From NCBI RefSeq assembly GCF_003814005.1, contig NZ_CP033898.1, positions 1,178,001-1,242,000 of the forward strand: a DNA stretch of 64,000 nucleotides, given 5' to 3'. Under the pieces are notes generated by a model. That model was not told the DNA's origin and did no database searches. It saw only the letters and a program-made list of their open reading frames with translations. The translations under genes and the position numbers were made by a program. Source of the stretch: Corynebacterium pseudopelargi. Lineage in GTDB: Bacteria > Actinomycetota > Actinomycetes > Mycobacteriales > Mycobacteriaceae. Positions 37,440 to 46,281 of this stretch are shown piece by piece. Each line of letters begins with the position of its first letter. Position 1 is the first letter of the stretch.

Positions 37440-38546
37440 ATGAGCACCGGCGAAGGTTCCCAGGCAACGCGCACACGGCGAAAGGTGGGCAAGCGCAAAG
37501 CAAAGCGCAACCCCCAAGCCGATATGTCTTTGGTGGAACACCTCCAAGAACTTCGCACCCGTGTGGTGCGCGCACTGATTGCCATCGCACTTGGCACCGT
37601 GCTTGGCTTTATCTGGTACCAGCAATCCTTTGGCCCCATCCCATCGCTGGGCGATATTTTGCGCGGCCCCTATTGTTCGCTGCCGGATTATTACCGCGCT
37701 GATCTTTCTAATGATGGCGAATGTCGCCTGATCGCCACCGCACCCTTTGAGATGTTCATGCTGCGCCTTAAAGTAGGCGCGCTTGCCGGCATCGTCTTTT
37801 CTTCACCGGTGTGGCTCTGGCAGATCTGGGGCTTTGTGGCACCCGGCATGCTTAAAAACGAACGCCGCATCAGCATGATCTTTTTAAGCATCGCGGTGGC
37901 ACTGTTCGTGCTTGGCACCGTGATTGCGTATTGGGTTATCTCCATTGGCCTGGAAGTCTTGCTCAGCATGGGCCGCGATGTGCAGATCACGGCACTCTCA
38001 GGTGCCCTGTACTTTAAGTTCCTGCTGAACTCGCTAGTCATCTTCGGCATCAGCTTCGAGGTGCCACTCTTTGTGGTGGCCTTGAACATGGTGGGCGTAT
38101 TGCACTACGAGGCCGTGAAGGGCAAGCGCCGCTTTATCATGATGACGCTGTTTGTGCTGGCAGCCATCGTCACTCCAGGCCAAGACATGGTGGGCATGAC
38201 GGTGCTTGGTGGTGCACTCTCGCTGCTAGTAGAGCTTTCCTTCCAGTTCATGCGCTTTAACGACAAACGCCGCAAGGTCCATCGCCCCGAGTGGATGGAT
38301 GTTGACGATGATGAATCCACCCCGCTTGATGCCGATTCCAGCTACGTTGGTCCATCCGGCAGCGTGGGTGCCTCAGGCCCAATCGGCCCATCTGGCCCGG
38401 TTGCGTCCTCCGGGAGCATCTATGGTTCTGGTTCGGTGCAAAGCTCTGGCCCCATTGCCGCACCAAGTGGCATTGGAAAGCCCAGTAGCACCAAGGAAGG
38501 CACTTCAAGCCTGCAGGATCGCAGCGATTTCGACGACGTGATCTAA
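37440..38546 (+). CDS. tatC: Twin-arginine translocase subunit TatC, GPSG-rich tail
   Basis: 368 residues. After a basic N-terminus (RTRRKVGKRKAKRN) comes the TatC signature SLVEHLQELRTRVVRALIAI near 29-48, six membrane segments through about 265 and the conserved periplasmic/cytosolic loops (APFEMFMLRLKVGAL near 100-114). TatC recognises the twin-arginine signal. The C-terminal ~85 residues are cytoplasmic and unusual: residues about 301-345 are a low-complexity run of G-P-S-G, A-S-G-P and S-G-S units. Core TatC proteins end near 250-270 residues; actinobacterial forms may have extensions, but this repeat is distinctive. Confidence 0.95.
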   Translation: MSTGEGSQATRTRRKVGKRKAKRNPQADMSLVEHLQELRTRVVRALIAIALGTVLGFIWYQQSFGPIPSLGDILRGPYCSLPDYYRADLSNDGECRLIATAPFEMFMLRLKVGALAGIVFSSPVWLWQIWGFVAPGMLKNERRISMIFLSIAVALFVLGTVIAYWVISIGLEVLLSMGRDVQITALSGALYFKFLLNSLVIFGISFEVPLFVVALNMVGVLHYEAVKGKRRFIMMTLFVLAAIVTPGQDMVGMTVLGGALSLLVELSFQFMRFNDKRRKVHRPEWMDVDDDESTPLDADSSYVGPSGSVGASGPIGPSGPVASSGSIYGSGSVQSSGPIAAPSGIGKPSSTKEGTSSLQDRSDFDDVI

Positions 38547-38582
38547 CTTCTTCTGCCATCACCTTGTAGCCTTAAGGGCATC

Positions 38583-41330
38583 ATGGCTACACACCTCGAG
38601 CAATTCCAAGCCCGCCAGTCTTTCCCCCTCGATCCTTTCCAATTTCGCGCCTGTGAGGCAATCGAAGATGATCGAGGGGTCTTAGTCTGCGCACCCACCG
38701 GCGCAGGCAAAACCATCGTGGGCGAATTTGCCGTCTACCTCGCCCTTGCCCGAGGCACGAAGTGCTTTTATACCACCCCAATTAAGGCACTAAGCAACCA
38801 AAAATTCCATGACTTGGTAGAAGTCCATGGCGAGGAAAACGTAGGCCTGCTTACCGGCGATGTCTCCATCAACCACGACGCCGATGTAGTGGTGATGACC
38901 ACCGAGGTGCTGCGCAACATGCTTTATGCGCAATCAAGCACCCTGGATCGCTTGAGCCATGTGGTGATGGACGAGATCCACTTCCTTGCAGATCGTTCCC
39001 GTGGCGCGGTGTGGGAAGAAGCGATCTTAAACCTCGACGAACATGTCCGGGTGATCGGCCTTTCAGCCACAGTGAGTAACTCAGAGGAATTCGGGCGTTG
39101 GCTAAATACCGTTCGCGGCGATACGGAAGTGATCGTCGATGAGCATCGACCCATCCCTCTTCGGCAGTGGATGATGGTGGGAAGGCGCGTACACCCACTG
39201 TTTGAAGAGGGCACCCCTTCCGATGTGAACGAGCGCTTAGTTTCGCATATCCAGCGCATTGAAGGCGATGATCTCAAGCGCGCGTCCAGCGGGGGATTCC
39301 GTGCCCGCAGTGGCGCAAAAGCCCAGCATTCTTCACGCAGCGGTGCCCCAAGGCGCCAAGATCGCTATCGGCCATTAGGTAGGCCAGAGGTGCTGGATAT
39401 TTTGCAGGAACAAGACATGTTGCCTGCCATTACCTTCATTTTCTCCCGCGCTGGCTGCGACGCGGCGCTGCATCAATGCCTGCGATCTCACCTGGTGCTC
39501 ACCAGTGAAGAAGAAGCCAAGCTCATTGGGGAGATCGTGGATGAAGGCGTCGCCGAGATCCCCGAGGCTGATCTAAAGGTGCTGGGATTTCGCCAGTGGA
39601 AGGCGGCACTACAGCGCGGGTTCGCCGCGCACCATGCCGGGATGTTGCCGGCGTTTCGCCATGTGGTGGAAGCCTTGTTCGTCCAAGGCCTCGTGCGAGC
39701 GGTATTCGCCACCGAAACCTTAGCGCTTGGCATTAATATGCCTGCGCGCACCGTGGTGCTAGAAAAGCTGGTCAAATACGATGGCGAAGGCCATGTTGAT
39801 CTCACCCCAGGCCAGTACACCCAATTAACCGGGCGCGCCGGTAGGCGAGGCATCGATACCATCGGCAACGCCGTGGTGTTGTGGTCGCCTGCCATGGATC
39901 CACGCCAGGTAGCCGGACTAGCATCCACCAGGACCTATCCTCTGAATTCCACCTTCGCCCCTGGCTACAACATGTCGGTGAACCTATTAAAGTCCATCGG
40001 TTTTGATGCAGCACATCGCCTTATTGATATGTCCTTTGCACAATTCCAGGCCGATGGTTCCGTGGTGGGCGAGGTGCGCGCCTTAGAGCAAGCCAAGCAG
40101 CTTCAGGCTCAAGGCCGCGACACACTCCTTGCACTGGTAGAGCGGCTTTCGCCACCAAGCCAGCAGCCCTTGGAAGATTTGGTCGAGTACGTAGAAATCC
40201 GCCAGCGCTTAAGTGCTGAGGAAAAGCGTGCTCACCGCCAGGCCAAAGAGGATCGCACCCTTGAGGTGCGCAAGGTGCTTGCATCAGTACAGCTTGGCGA
40301 CGTCCTCGCCTTACCTGCCAAACGTCGCCCACCACTTGCCGTTGTGGTCCAACCTGCCAAGAGCCAAAAAGATCCTCGCCCCTTGGTTGTTGTAGAAGAC
40401 GGTTGGGCTGGGCGCTTGGATCTTGGGCAATTCGCAGTACCACCGGTGGTGGTCGGCCAAATGCGTGTGCCAAGGCCAGTGGTGGCAAAACCGAAAAAGC
40501 ATGCGCAGATGGCAGCGAAGGCCTTGGCTAAATTCCAATCGCAACGCCCCAAGAGCTTAAAACTCACCCCGAGGCATCGCCCCAATGCGGCACAAAAGCG
40601 CCTGCGCGAGCAGATGAAAGCCCATCCGGTGCATCACTGGGCGGATCGAGAAACCTTCGTGCGAGAAGCCGATACCTATGCCACTGCCACGAAGAAGATC
40701 AAGGCCTTAGACGCCGCCATTGCCGGGGCAACCGATAGCCTTGGCCAACAATTCGACCGGATCTTAGGGCTATTGACCTACCTGGACTATGTCGAGCTGG
40801 ATCAAGGCGAACCCCAAGTCAGCGACGAGGGCGAACGCCTGGCCAAGATCCACAGCGAATCCGATTTGCTGGTGGCCCAGTGCCTGAAGCGCGGGATCTG
40901 GAATGAGCTGGATCCAGCAGAACTCGCCGGTGTGGTGAGCATGTGCACCTTTGAAACGCGCAGGGAAACCAGGGGAGAACCCGAAGCGGCGACCGAGGCT
41001 ATGGCGCTGGCGATGAACAACACCGTGCGCTTGTGGGAAGAGCTCAGCGTGGATGAACGAGCCCATAAGCTGCCTATTTCTAAAGAACCAGACCCGGGCT
41101 TTGCCCTGGCACTACACCAATGGACCTCCGGTGCCCCTTTGGGCTACTGCATCCAGGCTGCCGCGGCCTCTGGTGCCGAGCTTTCCCCAGGTGATTTTGT
41201 GCGCCAAGCACGCCAGGTGGTTGACCTGCTTGAGCAGGTAAGAAAAACGGCCTACACCAATGATGTACAGCGTTGTGCTAGGCAAGCCATTGATGCCATT
41301 CGGCGCGGAGTGGTTGCCATCGGTGCCTGA
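38583..41330 (+). CDS. helY: Ski2/Mtr4-like DEAD/DEAH helicase (HelY type)
   Basis: 915 residues. Helicase domain 1 with Walker A APTGAGKT at 37-44 and the DEIH box (VVMDEIHFLAD near 128-138); domain 2 with AHHAGMLPAF near 348-357 and GRAGRRGID near 418-426; then a long C-terminal region with the winged-helix and helical-bundle features of Ski2-like RNA helicases and a basic segment (about 630-690). It matches mycobacterial HelY (Rv2092c), which also follows tatC. A role in RNA processing or decay is inferred from the family. Its stop overlaps the first base of an upstream cobL start option. Confidence 0.92.
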   Translation: MATHLEQFQARQSFPLDPFQFRACEAIEDDRGVLVCAPTGAGKTIVGEFAVYLALARGTKCFYTTPIKALSNQKFHDLVEVHGEENVGLLTGDVSINHDADVVVMTTEVLRNMLYAQSSTLDRLSHVVMDEIHFLADRSRGAVWEEAILNLDEHVRVIGLSATVSNSEEFGRWLNTVRGDTEVIVDEHRPIPLRQWMMVGRRVHPLFEEGTPSDVNERLVSHIQRIEGDDLKRASSGGFRARSGAKAQHSSRSGAPRRQDRYRPLGRPEVLDILQEQDMLPAITFIFSRAGCDAALHQCLRSHLVLTSEEEAKLIGEIVDEGVAEIPEADLKVLGFRQWKAALQRGFAAHHAGMLPAFRHVVEALFVQGLVRAVFATETLALGINMPARTVVLEKLVKYDGEGHVDLTPGQYTQLTGRAGRRGIDTIGNAVVLWSPAMDPRQVAGLASTRTYPLNSTFAPGYNMSVNLLKSIGFDAAHRLIDMSFAQFQADGSVVGEVRALEQAKQLQAQGRDTLLALVERLSPPSQQPLEDLVEYVEIRQRLSAEEKRAHRQAKEDRTLEVRKVLASVQLGDVLALPAKRRPPLAVVVQPAKSQKDPRPLVVVEDGWAGRLDLGQFAVPPVVVGQMRVPRPVVAKPKKHAQMAAKALAKFQSQRPKSLKLTPRHRPNAAQKRLREQMKAHPVHHWADRETFVREADTYATATKKIKALDAAIAGATDSLGQQFDRILGLLTYLDYVELDQGEPQVSDEGERLAKIHSESDLLVAQCLKRGIWNELDPAELAGVVSMCTFETRRETRGEPEAATEAMALAMNNTVRLWEELSVDERAHKLPISKEPDPGFALALHQWTSGAPLGYCIQAAAASGAELSPGDFVRQARQVVDLLEQVRKTAYTNDVQRCARQAIDAIRRGVVAIGA

Positions 41331-41353
41331 TGCGATGGGTAATATCGGGCACT

Positions 41354-42643
41354 ATGAATGTGCCCAAGCCCCAGCATTCGGCCCAAGAAGTCGAACACGC
41401 GATGCAGCCCATGGCGCGCGATCCCGAGCATCGCGTGGTCGTTGTTGGACTTCCTGCTGCTGGCATCGCTGAACTGGGCGATAGCGCCCTTGATGCGTTG
41501 CGCCAGGCCGACGTGATCATCGGTTCATGGCGGCAATTAAACCTCTTGGATGAAACGCACACGGCAGAAAAGCGCCCCTGGCCATCGCCGCTACGGCCTT
41601 CCATTGTGCCCATGTTTGAGCAGCTCCAGCACAAAAAGGTCGTGGTGTTAGGGTCGGGAGATCCGATGTTCCACGGCATTGGCACCACCTTGCATCAAGA
41701 GCTCCAGGGCTGGGATATCCACGTCATACCCCATGCCTCCAGCGCATCTTTAGCCTGTGCACGCATGGGGTGGGCCGTGGAGCATACCCCGGTGTTGAGC
41801 CTGACCACAGAACCTTTGGAATCGGTGTTGCCGCCAGTGCGACAGCACCGCCGCAGTTTGGTGCTTGGCCGCGATGAATCTTCGCCCCTAGCAATTTGCA
41901 CCCTGCTTGCACGCCACGGCATCGAGGCGCGCATGAGTGTGTTAAGCGATTTGGGAAGCCCGGATGAACAAATCCACCATGGCACCACCTTGGTGCCACC
42001 GAAAGTGGAGAGCTCACTCAACGTGATCGCCATCGAGCTTGCACCTTCAATGCAGCTTGAATCCAAAGCACCGGGCAGTCCAGACGAGCAGTTCCAGCAC
42101 GATGGGCAAATCAGCAAACGCCATATTCGAGCCCTCAGCGCGGCAGCACTTGCCCCTAGCGCCGGTGAAACTCTTTGGGATGTAGGCGCAGGTTCCGGCA
42201 GCGTTGGCATTGAGTGCTTGAGGCTCGAACCGTCATGCAAAGTGGTGGCCTTTGAGGCCAACGCCCAGCGCAGCGAAAGGATCGAGGCCAATGCTGCGGC
42301 ATTTGGTGTGAGTAGTCGTCTAAGCCTGCTTGGTAGTGCGCCGGTGGCCTTTGATCAAGCGCCCGCGCCGGATGCGGTGTTTATTGGCGGCGGTTTAACC
42401 CAAGATGAGGTGTTTGATGCTGCCTGGCAGGCCTTAAAGCCGGGAGGTCGCTTGGTGGCCAATGGGGTCACGAATGAGTCGATGAGTATGTTGATTGCGC
42501 TGCAGGCACGATTTGGCGGCGAGCTGCATACCATCCAGATTGCTACCCAGCACCATATTGGCCGTTTTAGTGCCCAGCAGCCTGCGCTGCCGGTGATGCA
42601 ATGGGTAGTAAAGAAAGCAAATGTTGAAAGTGTAGATTCCTGA
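41354..42643 (+). CDS. cobL: Precorrin-6Y C5,15-methyltransferase (decarboxylating)
   Basis: 429 residues: N-terminal CbiE-type tetrapyrrole methylase (about 25-225) fused to a CbiT-type SAM methyltransferase/decarboxylase (about 240-420; VGAGSGSVGIECLRL near 276-290). It methylates C5 and C15 of precorrin-6B and removes a carboxylate. Start choice: ATG 41354 has TAATAT (41340-41345) 8 nt upstream, suggesting a leaderless promoter inside the intergenic junction; ATG 41330, overlapping the helicase stop, would add 8 residues by read-through. cobM follows with an ATGA-type overlap. Confidence 0.93.
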   Translation: MNVPKPQHSAQEVEHAMQPMARDPEHRVVVVGLPAAGIAELGDSALDALRQADVIIGSWRQLNLLDETHTAEKRPWPSPLRPSIVPMFEQLQHKKVVVLGSGDPMFHGIGTTLHQELQGWDIHVIPHASSASLACARMGWAVEHTPVLSLTTEPLESVLPPVRQHRRSLVLGRDESSPLAICTLLARHGIEARMSVLSDLGSPDEQIHHGTTLVPPKVESSLNVIAIELAPSMQLESKAPGSPDEQFQHDGQISKRHIRALSAAALAPSAGETLWDVGAGSGSVGIECLRLEPSCKVVAFEANAQRSERIEANAAAFGVSSRLSLLGSAPVAFDQAPAPDAVFIGGGLTQDEVFDAAWQALKPGGRLVANGVTNESMSMLIALQARFGGELHTIQIATQHHIGRFSAQQPALPVMQWVVKKANVESVDS

Positions 42644-43416
42644 TGACGGTTTATTTCATTGGTGCAGGCCCTGGCGCAGCAGATTTGCTTACGCTGCGAG
42701 CGCAAAAGCTGATCCAGCGCTGCGAGGTGTGCTTATATGCCGGCTCGATCGTGCCTGAAGAGGTATTAGAAGAAGCCCCAGAAGGCGCACGCCTGATCAA
42801 TACTGCGCGCATGCCCTTGGATTCCATCATGGAGGTGATCCGCCAAGCCCATGCCGAGGGCAAAGACGTGGCTCGCCTGCAATCTGGTGATCCATCCATC
42901 TACTCGGCGCTTGCAGAACAAGCTCGGCGTTTAAGCGCAGAGGGGATTGACTATGAGATCGTCCCAGGTGTCCCGGCATTTGCCGCCGTGGCCGCTAGCC
43001 TTGGCCACGAATTGACGGTGCCCACGGTGGGGCAGACGGTGATCTTAACCCGCATCTCTGGGCGAGCCTCCGCGATGCCTGAAGGCGAGGATTTAGCAAC
43101 GCTGGCACAAAGCCATGCCACTTTGTGTATCCACCTTGCTGCACACGATATCGAGCGTGTGGTGGAGGAATTATTGCCTGAATACGGGGCACACTGCCCG
43201 GTAGCGGTGGTGGCTTTTGCCAGCCGCCCCGAGGAGAAGATTTTGCGCGGCCAGCTTGGAGATATCGCCCAACAGGTCCGCGATGCAGGTATTAGCCGCA
43301 CTGCGGTCATTGTGGTGGGGTCAGTATTAGGCGCCGAGGGTTTCCCCGATTCTTATCTCTACTCAGATGATCGCCCCCGCGATGCCGAGGGAAGGACGAT
43401 TCCGTGCGTGCGTTGA
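42643..43416 (+). CDS. cobM: Precorrin-4 C11-methyltransferase
   Basis: 257 residues of the tetrapyrrole methylase superfamily. Family motifs: FIGAGPGAADLLTLRAQKL near 4-22, LQSGDPSIYSALAEQ near 76-90 and IVPGVPAFAAVAASLGHELTVP near 106-127. It adds the methyl group at C11, converting precorrin-4 to precorrin-5. It overlaps cobL by one base and cobK by 13 bp, so the three are translationally coupled. Confidence 0.96.
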   Translation: MTVYFIGAGPGAADLLTLRAQKLIQRCEVCLYAGSIVPEEVLEEAPEGARLINTARMPLDSIMEVIRQAHAEGKDVARLQSGDPSIYSALAEQARRLSAEGIDYEIVPGVPAFAAVAASLGHELTVPTVGQTVILTRISGRASAMPEGEDLATLAQSHATLCIHLAAHDIERVVEELLPEYGAHCPVAVVAFASRPEEKILRGQLGDIAQQVRDAGISRTAVIVVGSVLGAEGFPDSYLYSDDRPRDAEGRTIPCVR

Positions 43417-44135
43417 TCCTCGGTGGCACCAAAGAAGCCCGCGATACGGCGAAGCTGCTGCACGACCGCGGCTGGCATGTTACGAGCTCCCTGGCAGGAA
43501 GAGTTGCCAACCCTGCCTTGCCGGTAGGCGAGGTGCGCATTGGTGGCTTCGGCGGGCCTGCAGGCCTCGCGCGGTGGCTGATTCACTCCGGGGTGGAGGT
43601 GATCATTGATGCCACCCACCCCTATGCCGAGAAGATCAGCCTTTCGGCCTCAGAGGCAAGCAGAGCCACGGGCATTCCGCTAATCGGTTTGCATCGTAAG
43701 CCCTGGCAGGCGCAGCCAAAGGATCGTTGGCGTGAGGTTGATTCGGTAGAAGATGCCGCTGCGCTCGTGGCGCGCGAGTATCACCATATTTTCTTAAGCA
43801 TCGGGCGCCAGCATTTGGCTCCCTTTGCCAACGATCCGCATAACCTCTACGTCATCCGCGCCGTGGATCCGCCGAAGGTGGCACTGCCGCCGAGGAACCG
43901 AGTGATTCTTTCGCGTGGGCCTTTTAGCCTCGAGAGCGAAAAGAAGCTCATGGTGGATAACCAAATCGATGTGGTGGTGAGCAAGAACTCCGGCGGTGAG
44001 ATGACCTACGCCAAGATTGAGGCGGCCCGCATGTTGGGTATCGACGTGGTGATGGTGCGCAGGCCAAGCCTTGCGCCCGTCACCGTTGAGGTGCACTCAC
44101 CCCAAGCTGTGCTTGGGGTCGTCGACAAGCTCTAG
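43404..44135 (+). CDS. cobK: Precorrin-6A reductase
   Basis: 243 residues. NADPH-dependent reduction of precorrin-6A to 6B. N-terminal dinucleotide fold (ALILGGTKEARDTAKLL, residues about 3-19), DATHPYAEKIS near 69-79, and the C-terminal VVSKNSGGEMTYAKIEAA near 191-208, which are CobK/CbiJ family signatures. GTG start at 43404 within the end of cobM. Its stop overlaps the stop region of the convergent cobIJ gene by 4 bp. Confidence 0.95.
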   Translation: MRALILGGTKEARDTAKLLHDRGWHVTSSLAGRVANPALPVGEVRIGGFGGPAGLARWLIHSGVEVIIDATHPYAEKISLSASEASRATGIPLIGLHRKPWQAQPKDRWREVDSVEDAAALVAREYHHIFLSIGRQHLAPFANDPHNLYVIRAVDPPKVALPPRNRVILSRGPFSLESEKKLMVDNQIDVVVSKNSGGEMTYAKIEAARMLGIDVVMVRRPSLAPVTVEVHSPQAVLGVVDKL

Positions 44136-45619
44136 GTGTAGTACCTGGAGGTGTACACCCTGGTGCCCTGGGGTGCTTCATATTGGCGGGTGGTAGAGGC
44201 CCCGAAGATCACCATGGTGCGCATATCTACCACCTCCGGGTCGAATTCAGCCAAGGGCACAATCTGCACATGCTCGGCATCGGAGCCCACCGCCCTGGCC
44301 ACAATCACCGGGGTGGAAGGCGCCTGGAATTCAGCCACGATCTCGGCCACCTTGGCAAGCTGCCAGCGGCGCTGCTTGGAGGCGGGGTTATAGCAGGCAA
44401 AGGCCATATCGGCCCCGGCAAGGGCACGCACGCGGCGCTCGACAATCTCAAAGGGTTTGAGCCGGTTGGATAAAGACACCATGCCAAAATCGTGCCCCAG
44501 CGGTGCACCCACCCGAGAAGCAACAGCCTGTGCTGCCGTCATACCCGGAATAATGCGCACCGGCACCTGGATAAATTGGGGGTCTTCAGCCACCTCAAGC
44601 ACAGCGGCAGCCATGGCAAAGACGCCCGGATCGCCGGAGGAGACCACCGCAACTTTGCGGCCACGTTTGGCTAGGTCCAAGGCCATCGCTGCGCGTTCGG
44701 CCTCAACCTTGTTATCGGAAAGGTGGCGGCGCTGCCCGGCGCGTTCTGGCACACGGCGCACGTAGGTGGAATAGCCCACAATGTCATCGGCTGTGCGCAA
44801 TTCGGCCAGCACCTCGGGCGTAGTCCAGCGCTGGGCGCCTGGGCCTAAACCAAGGACCACCACTTCGCCTTGGGCATCGCTGCGCTGCGGCGAGGAGGCA
44901 TTGGCTACTGCGGAAGGCACAACGGCCACGGAAAAATAGGGCACGTCTTCTGCGCTGGCCTCAAGCAGGGGGATGATGCGCTGATCGTCCATGGTGGCGC
45001 GGATGACCACATAGGCGCGCTCGGCTACTTGTGCATCGATCATGGCCTGGCGCACCGATTGGAAGCGCCTGCCCAATTTCATTACCACGGCTGCATCGAC
45101 GAGCCTGAGGTGATTGGCTAGGGCGTCTGGATCCATGGTGCCGGGCAAGATGGCTACCGTTTCTTTATCCTCGCTGAGCGGCTGGCCGAGCACATCGGCG
45201 GCTGCGGTCACAGAGGGGATACCGGGGATGATCTCCGCTGGGTAATCGGCAGCTAAGGCGCGGTGGAGGTGCTGGTAGGAGCTATACAGCATTGGATCAC
45301 CCAGGGCGAGCACTGCCACGGTGTGGCCTTCGGCGAGATGATTGGCCAAGGTGTTGGTGGCTTGGGCATAAAAATCTGCCAGAGCACCCGCATAGCCGCC
45401 GGGATGATCGGTGCTACCGGTGGTAACGGGATATTCGAGAATCTCTTGGATCTGATCCTCGCGGATATATTCCGAGGCGATTGCAGCGGCGGTGGAGCTG
45501 CCACCGGGCTTGCAGTGATAGGCGATCACATCGGCTTCTTGGATGGCGCGCGCTGCTTTGATGGTGAGTAGTTCTGGATCGCCTGGGCCAACTCCTACAC
45601 CTACCAGCTTGGCGCTCAT
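44132..45619 (-). CDS. cobIJ: CobI-CobJ fusion: precorrin-2 C20- and precorrin-3B C17-methyltransferase
   Basis: 495 residues carrying two tetrapyrrole methylase domains. CobI half (about 1-245) begins LVGVGVGPGDPELLTIKAA and has ALGDPMLYSSYQHL near 103-116; CobJ half (about 250-495) begins VVLGLGPGAQRW and has SSGDPGVFAMAAAVLE near 324-339 and IPGMTAAQAVASRVGAPLGHDF near 356-377. The fusion performs two non-consecutive steps either side of CobG; the same fusion occurs in mycobacteria (Rv2066). It is transcribed after cobH with a 4-bp ATGA-type overlap and is convergent with cobK. Confidence 0.95.
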   Translation of the reverse strand: MSAKLVGVGVGPGDPELLTIKAARAIQEADVIAYHCKPGGSSTAAAIASEYIREDQIQEILEYPVTTGSTDHPGGYAGALADFYAQATNTLANHLAEGHTVAVLALGDPMLYSSYQHLHRALAADYPAEIIPGIPSVTAAADVLGQPLSEDKETVAILPGTMDPDALANHLRLVDAAVVMKLGRRFQSVRQAMIDAQVAERAYVVIRATMDDQRIIPLLEASAEDVPYFSVAVVPSAVANASSPQRSDAQGEVVVLGLGPGAQRWTTPEVLAELRTADDIVGYSTYVRRVPERAGQRRHLSDNKVEAERAAMALDLAKRGRKVAVVSSGDPGVFAMAAAVLEVAEDPQFIQVPVRIIPGMTAAQAVASRVGAPLGHDFGMVSLSNRLKPFEIVERRVRALAGADMAFACYNPASKQRRWQLAKVAEIVAEFQAPSTPVIVARAVGSDAEHVQIVPLAEFDPEVVDMRTMVIFGASTTRQYEAPQGTRVYTSRYYT

Positions 45620-46281
45620 CCCAAAATCTCCTGCTCGGTAGCCAAAGCATTAATGGCAGCGCAGGTAATGGCAGAACCGCCGCGGCGTCCATGCACGGTG
45701 AGGTATTCCGTGCCCAAGGCTGCCGCTACTTCGCTTAGTGCCTGCTTCGATTCGGCGGCGCCTACAAAACCCACGGGGATGCCCAAGATGGCCGCTGGCC
45801 TGGGGCGAGCAGCATCGGCAGCGAGGTAGTTCAGCAGGTGAAACAGGGCTGTTGGGGCGTTGCCGATGGCCACCACAGCGCCGTCGAGCATCGGTTCCCA
45901 CAGTTCTACGGCGGCGGCGCTGCGGGTGGTGCCGAGTTCTTTGGCCAGGGTTGAGGTGCGTTCGTCTTTGAGCAGGCACAGCACTTCATTATCGGCGGGC
46001 AGGCGTTTGCGGGTGACTCCGCTTGCCACCATATTCACATCACACAGGATGGGTGCACCGGCGTTGAGCGCACCGCGGGCGGCAGTGACTAGGCCATCGC
46101 TGAAGTCAATATCTGCGGCCAGATCCACCTCGCCTGCGGCATGGATCATGCGAACAGCCACGGTTTGCTGTTGGGGATCAAAGCCATCGAGCTTGGACTC
46201 TTCGCGGATCATGGCAAAGGATTGACGATAAATCTCGTTGCCATCAGTTTCATATTCAAAGCTCACAGGCGAGCTGCTCAT
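45616..46281 (-). CDS. cobH: Precorrin-8X methylmutase
   Basis: 221 residues. It moves the C11 methyl to C12, giving hydrogenobyrinic acid. The family catalytic His is in RMIHAAGE near 37-44; DVNMVASGVTRKRL near 78-91 and IGNAPTALFHLLNYL near 131-145 match CobH/CbiC. The start is ATG 46281, which overlaps the cobG stop as ATGA; the longer frame to 46365 is an Arg-rich stretch inside cobG and is rejected. Confidence 0.96.
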   Translation of the reverse strand: MSSSPVSFEYETDGNEIYRQSFAMIREESKLDGFDPQQQTVAVRMIHAAGEVDLAADIDFSDGLVTAARGALNAGAPILCDVNMVASGVTRKRLPADNEVLCLLKDERTSTLAKELGTTRSAAAVELWEPMLDGAVVAIGNAPTALFHLLNYLAADAARPRPAAILGIPVGFVGAAESKQALSEVAAALGTEYLTVHGRRGGSAITCAAINALATEQEILG

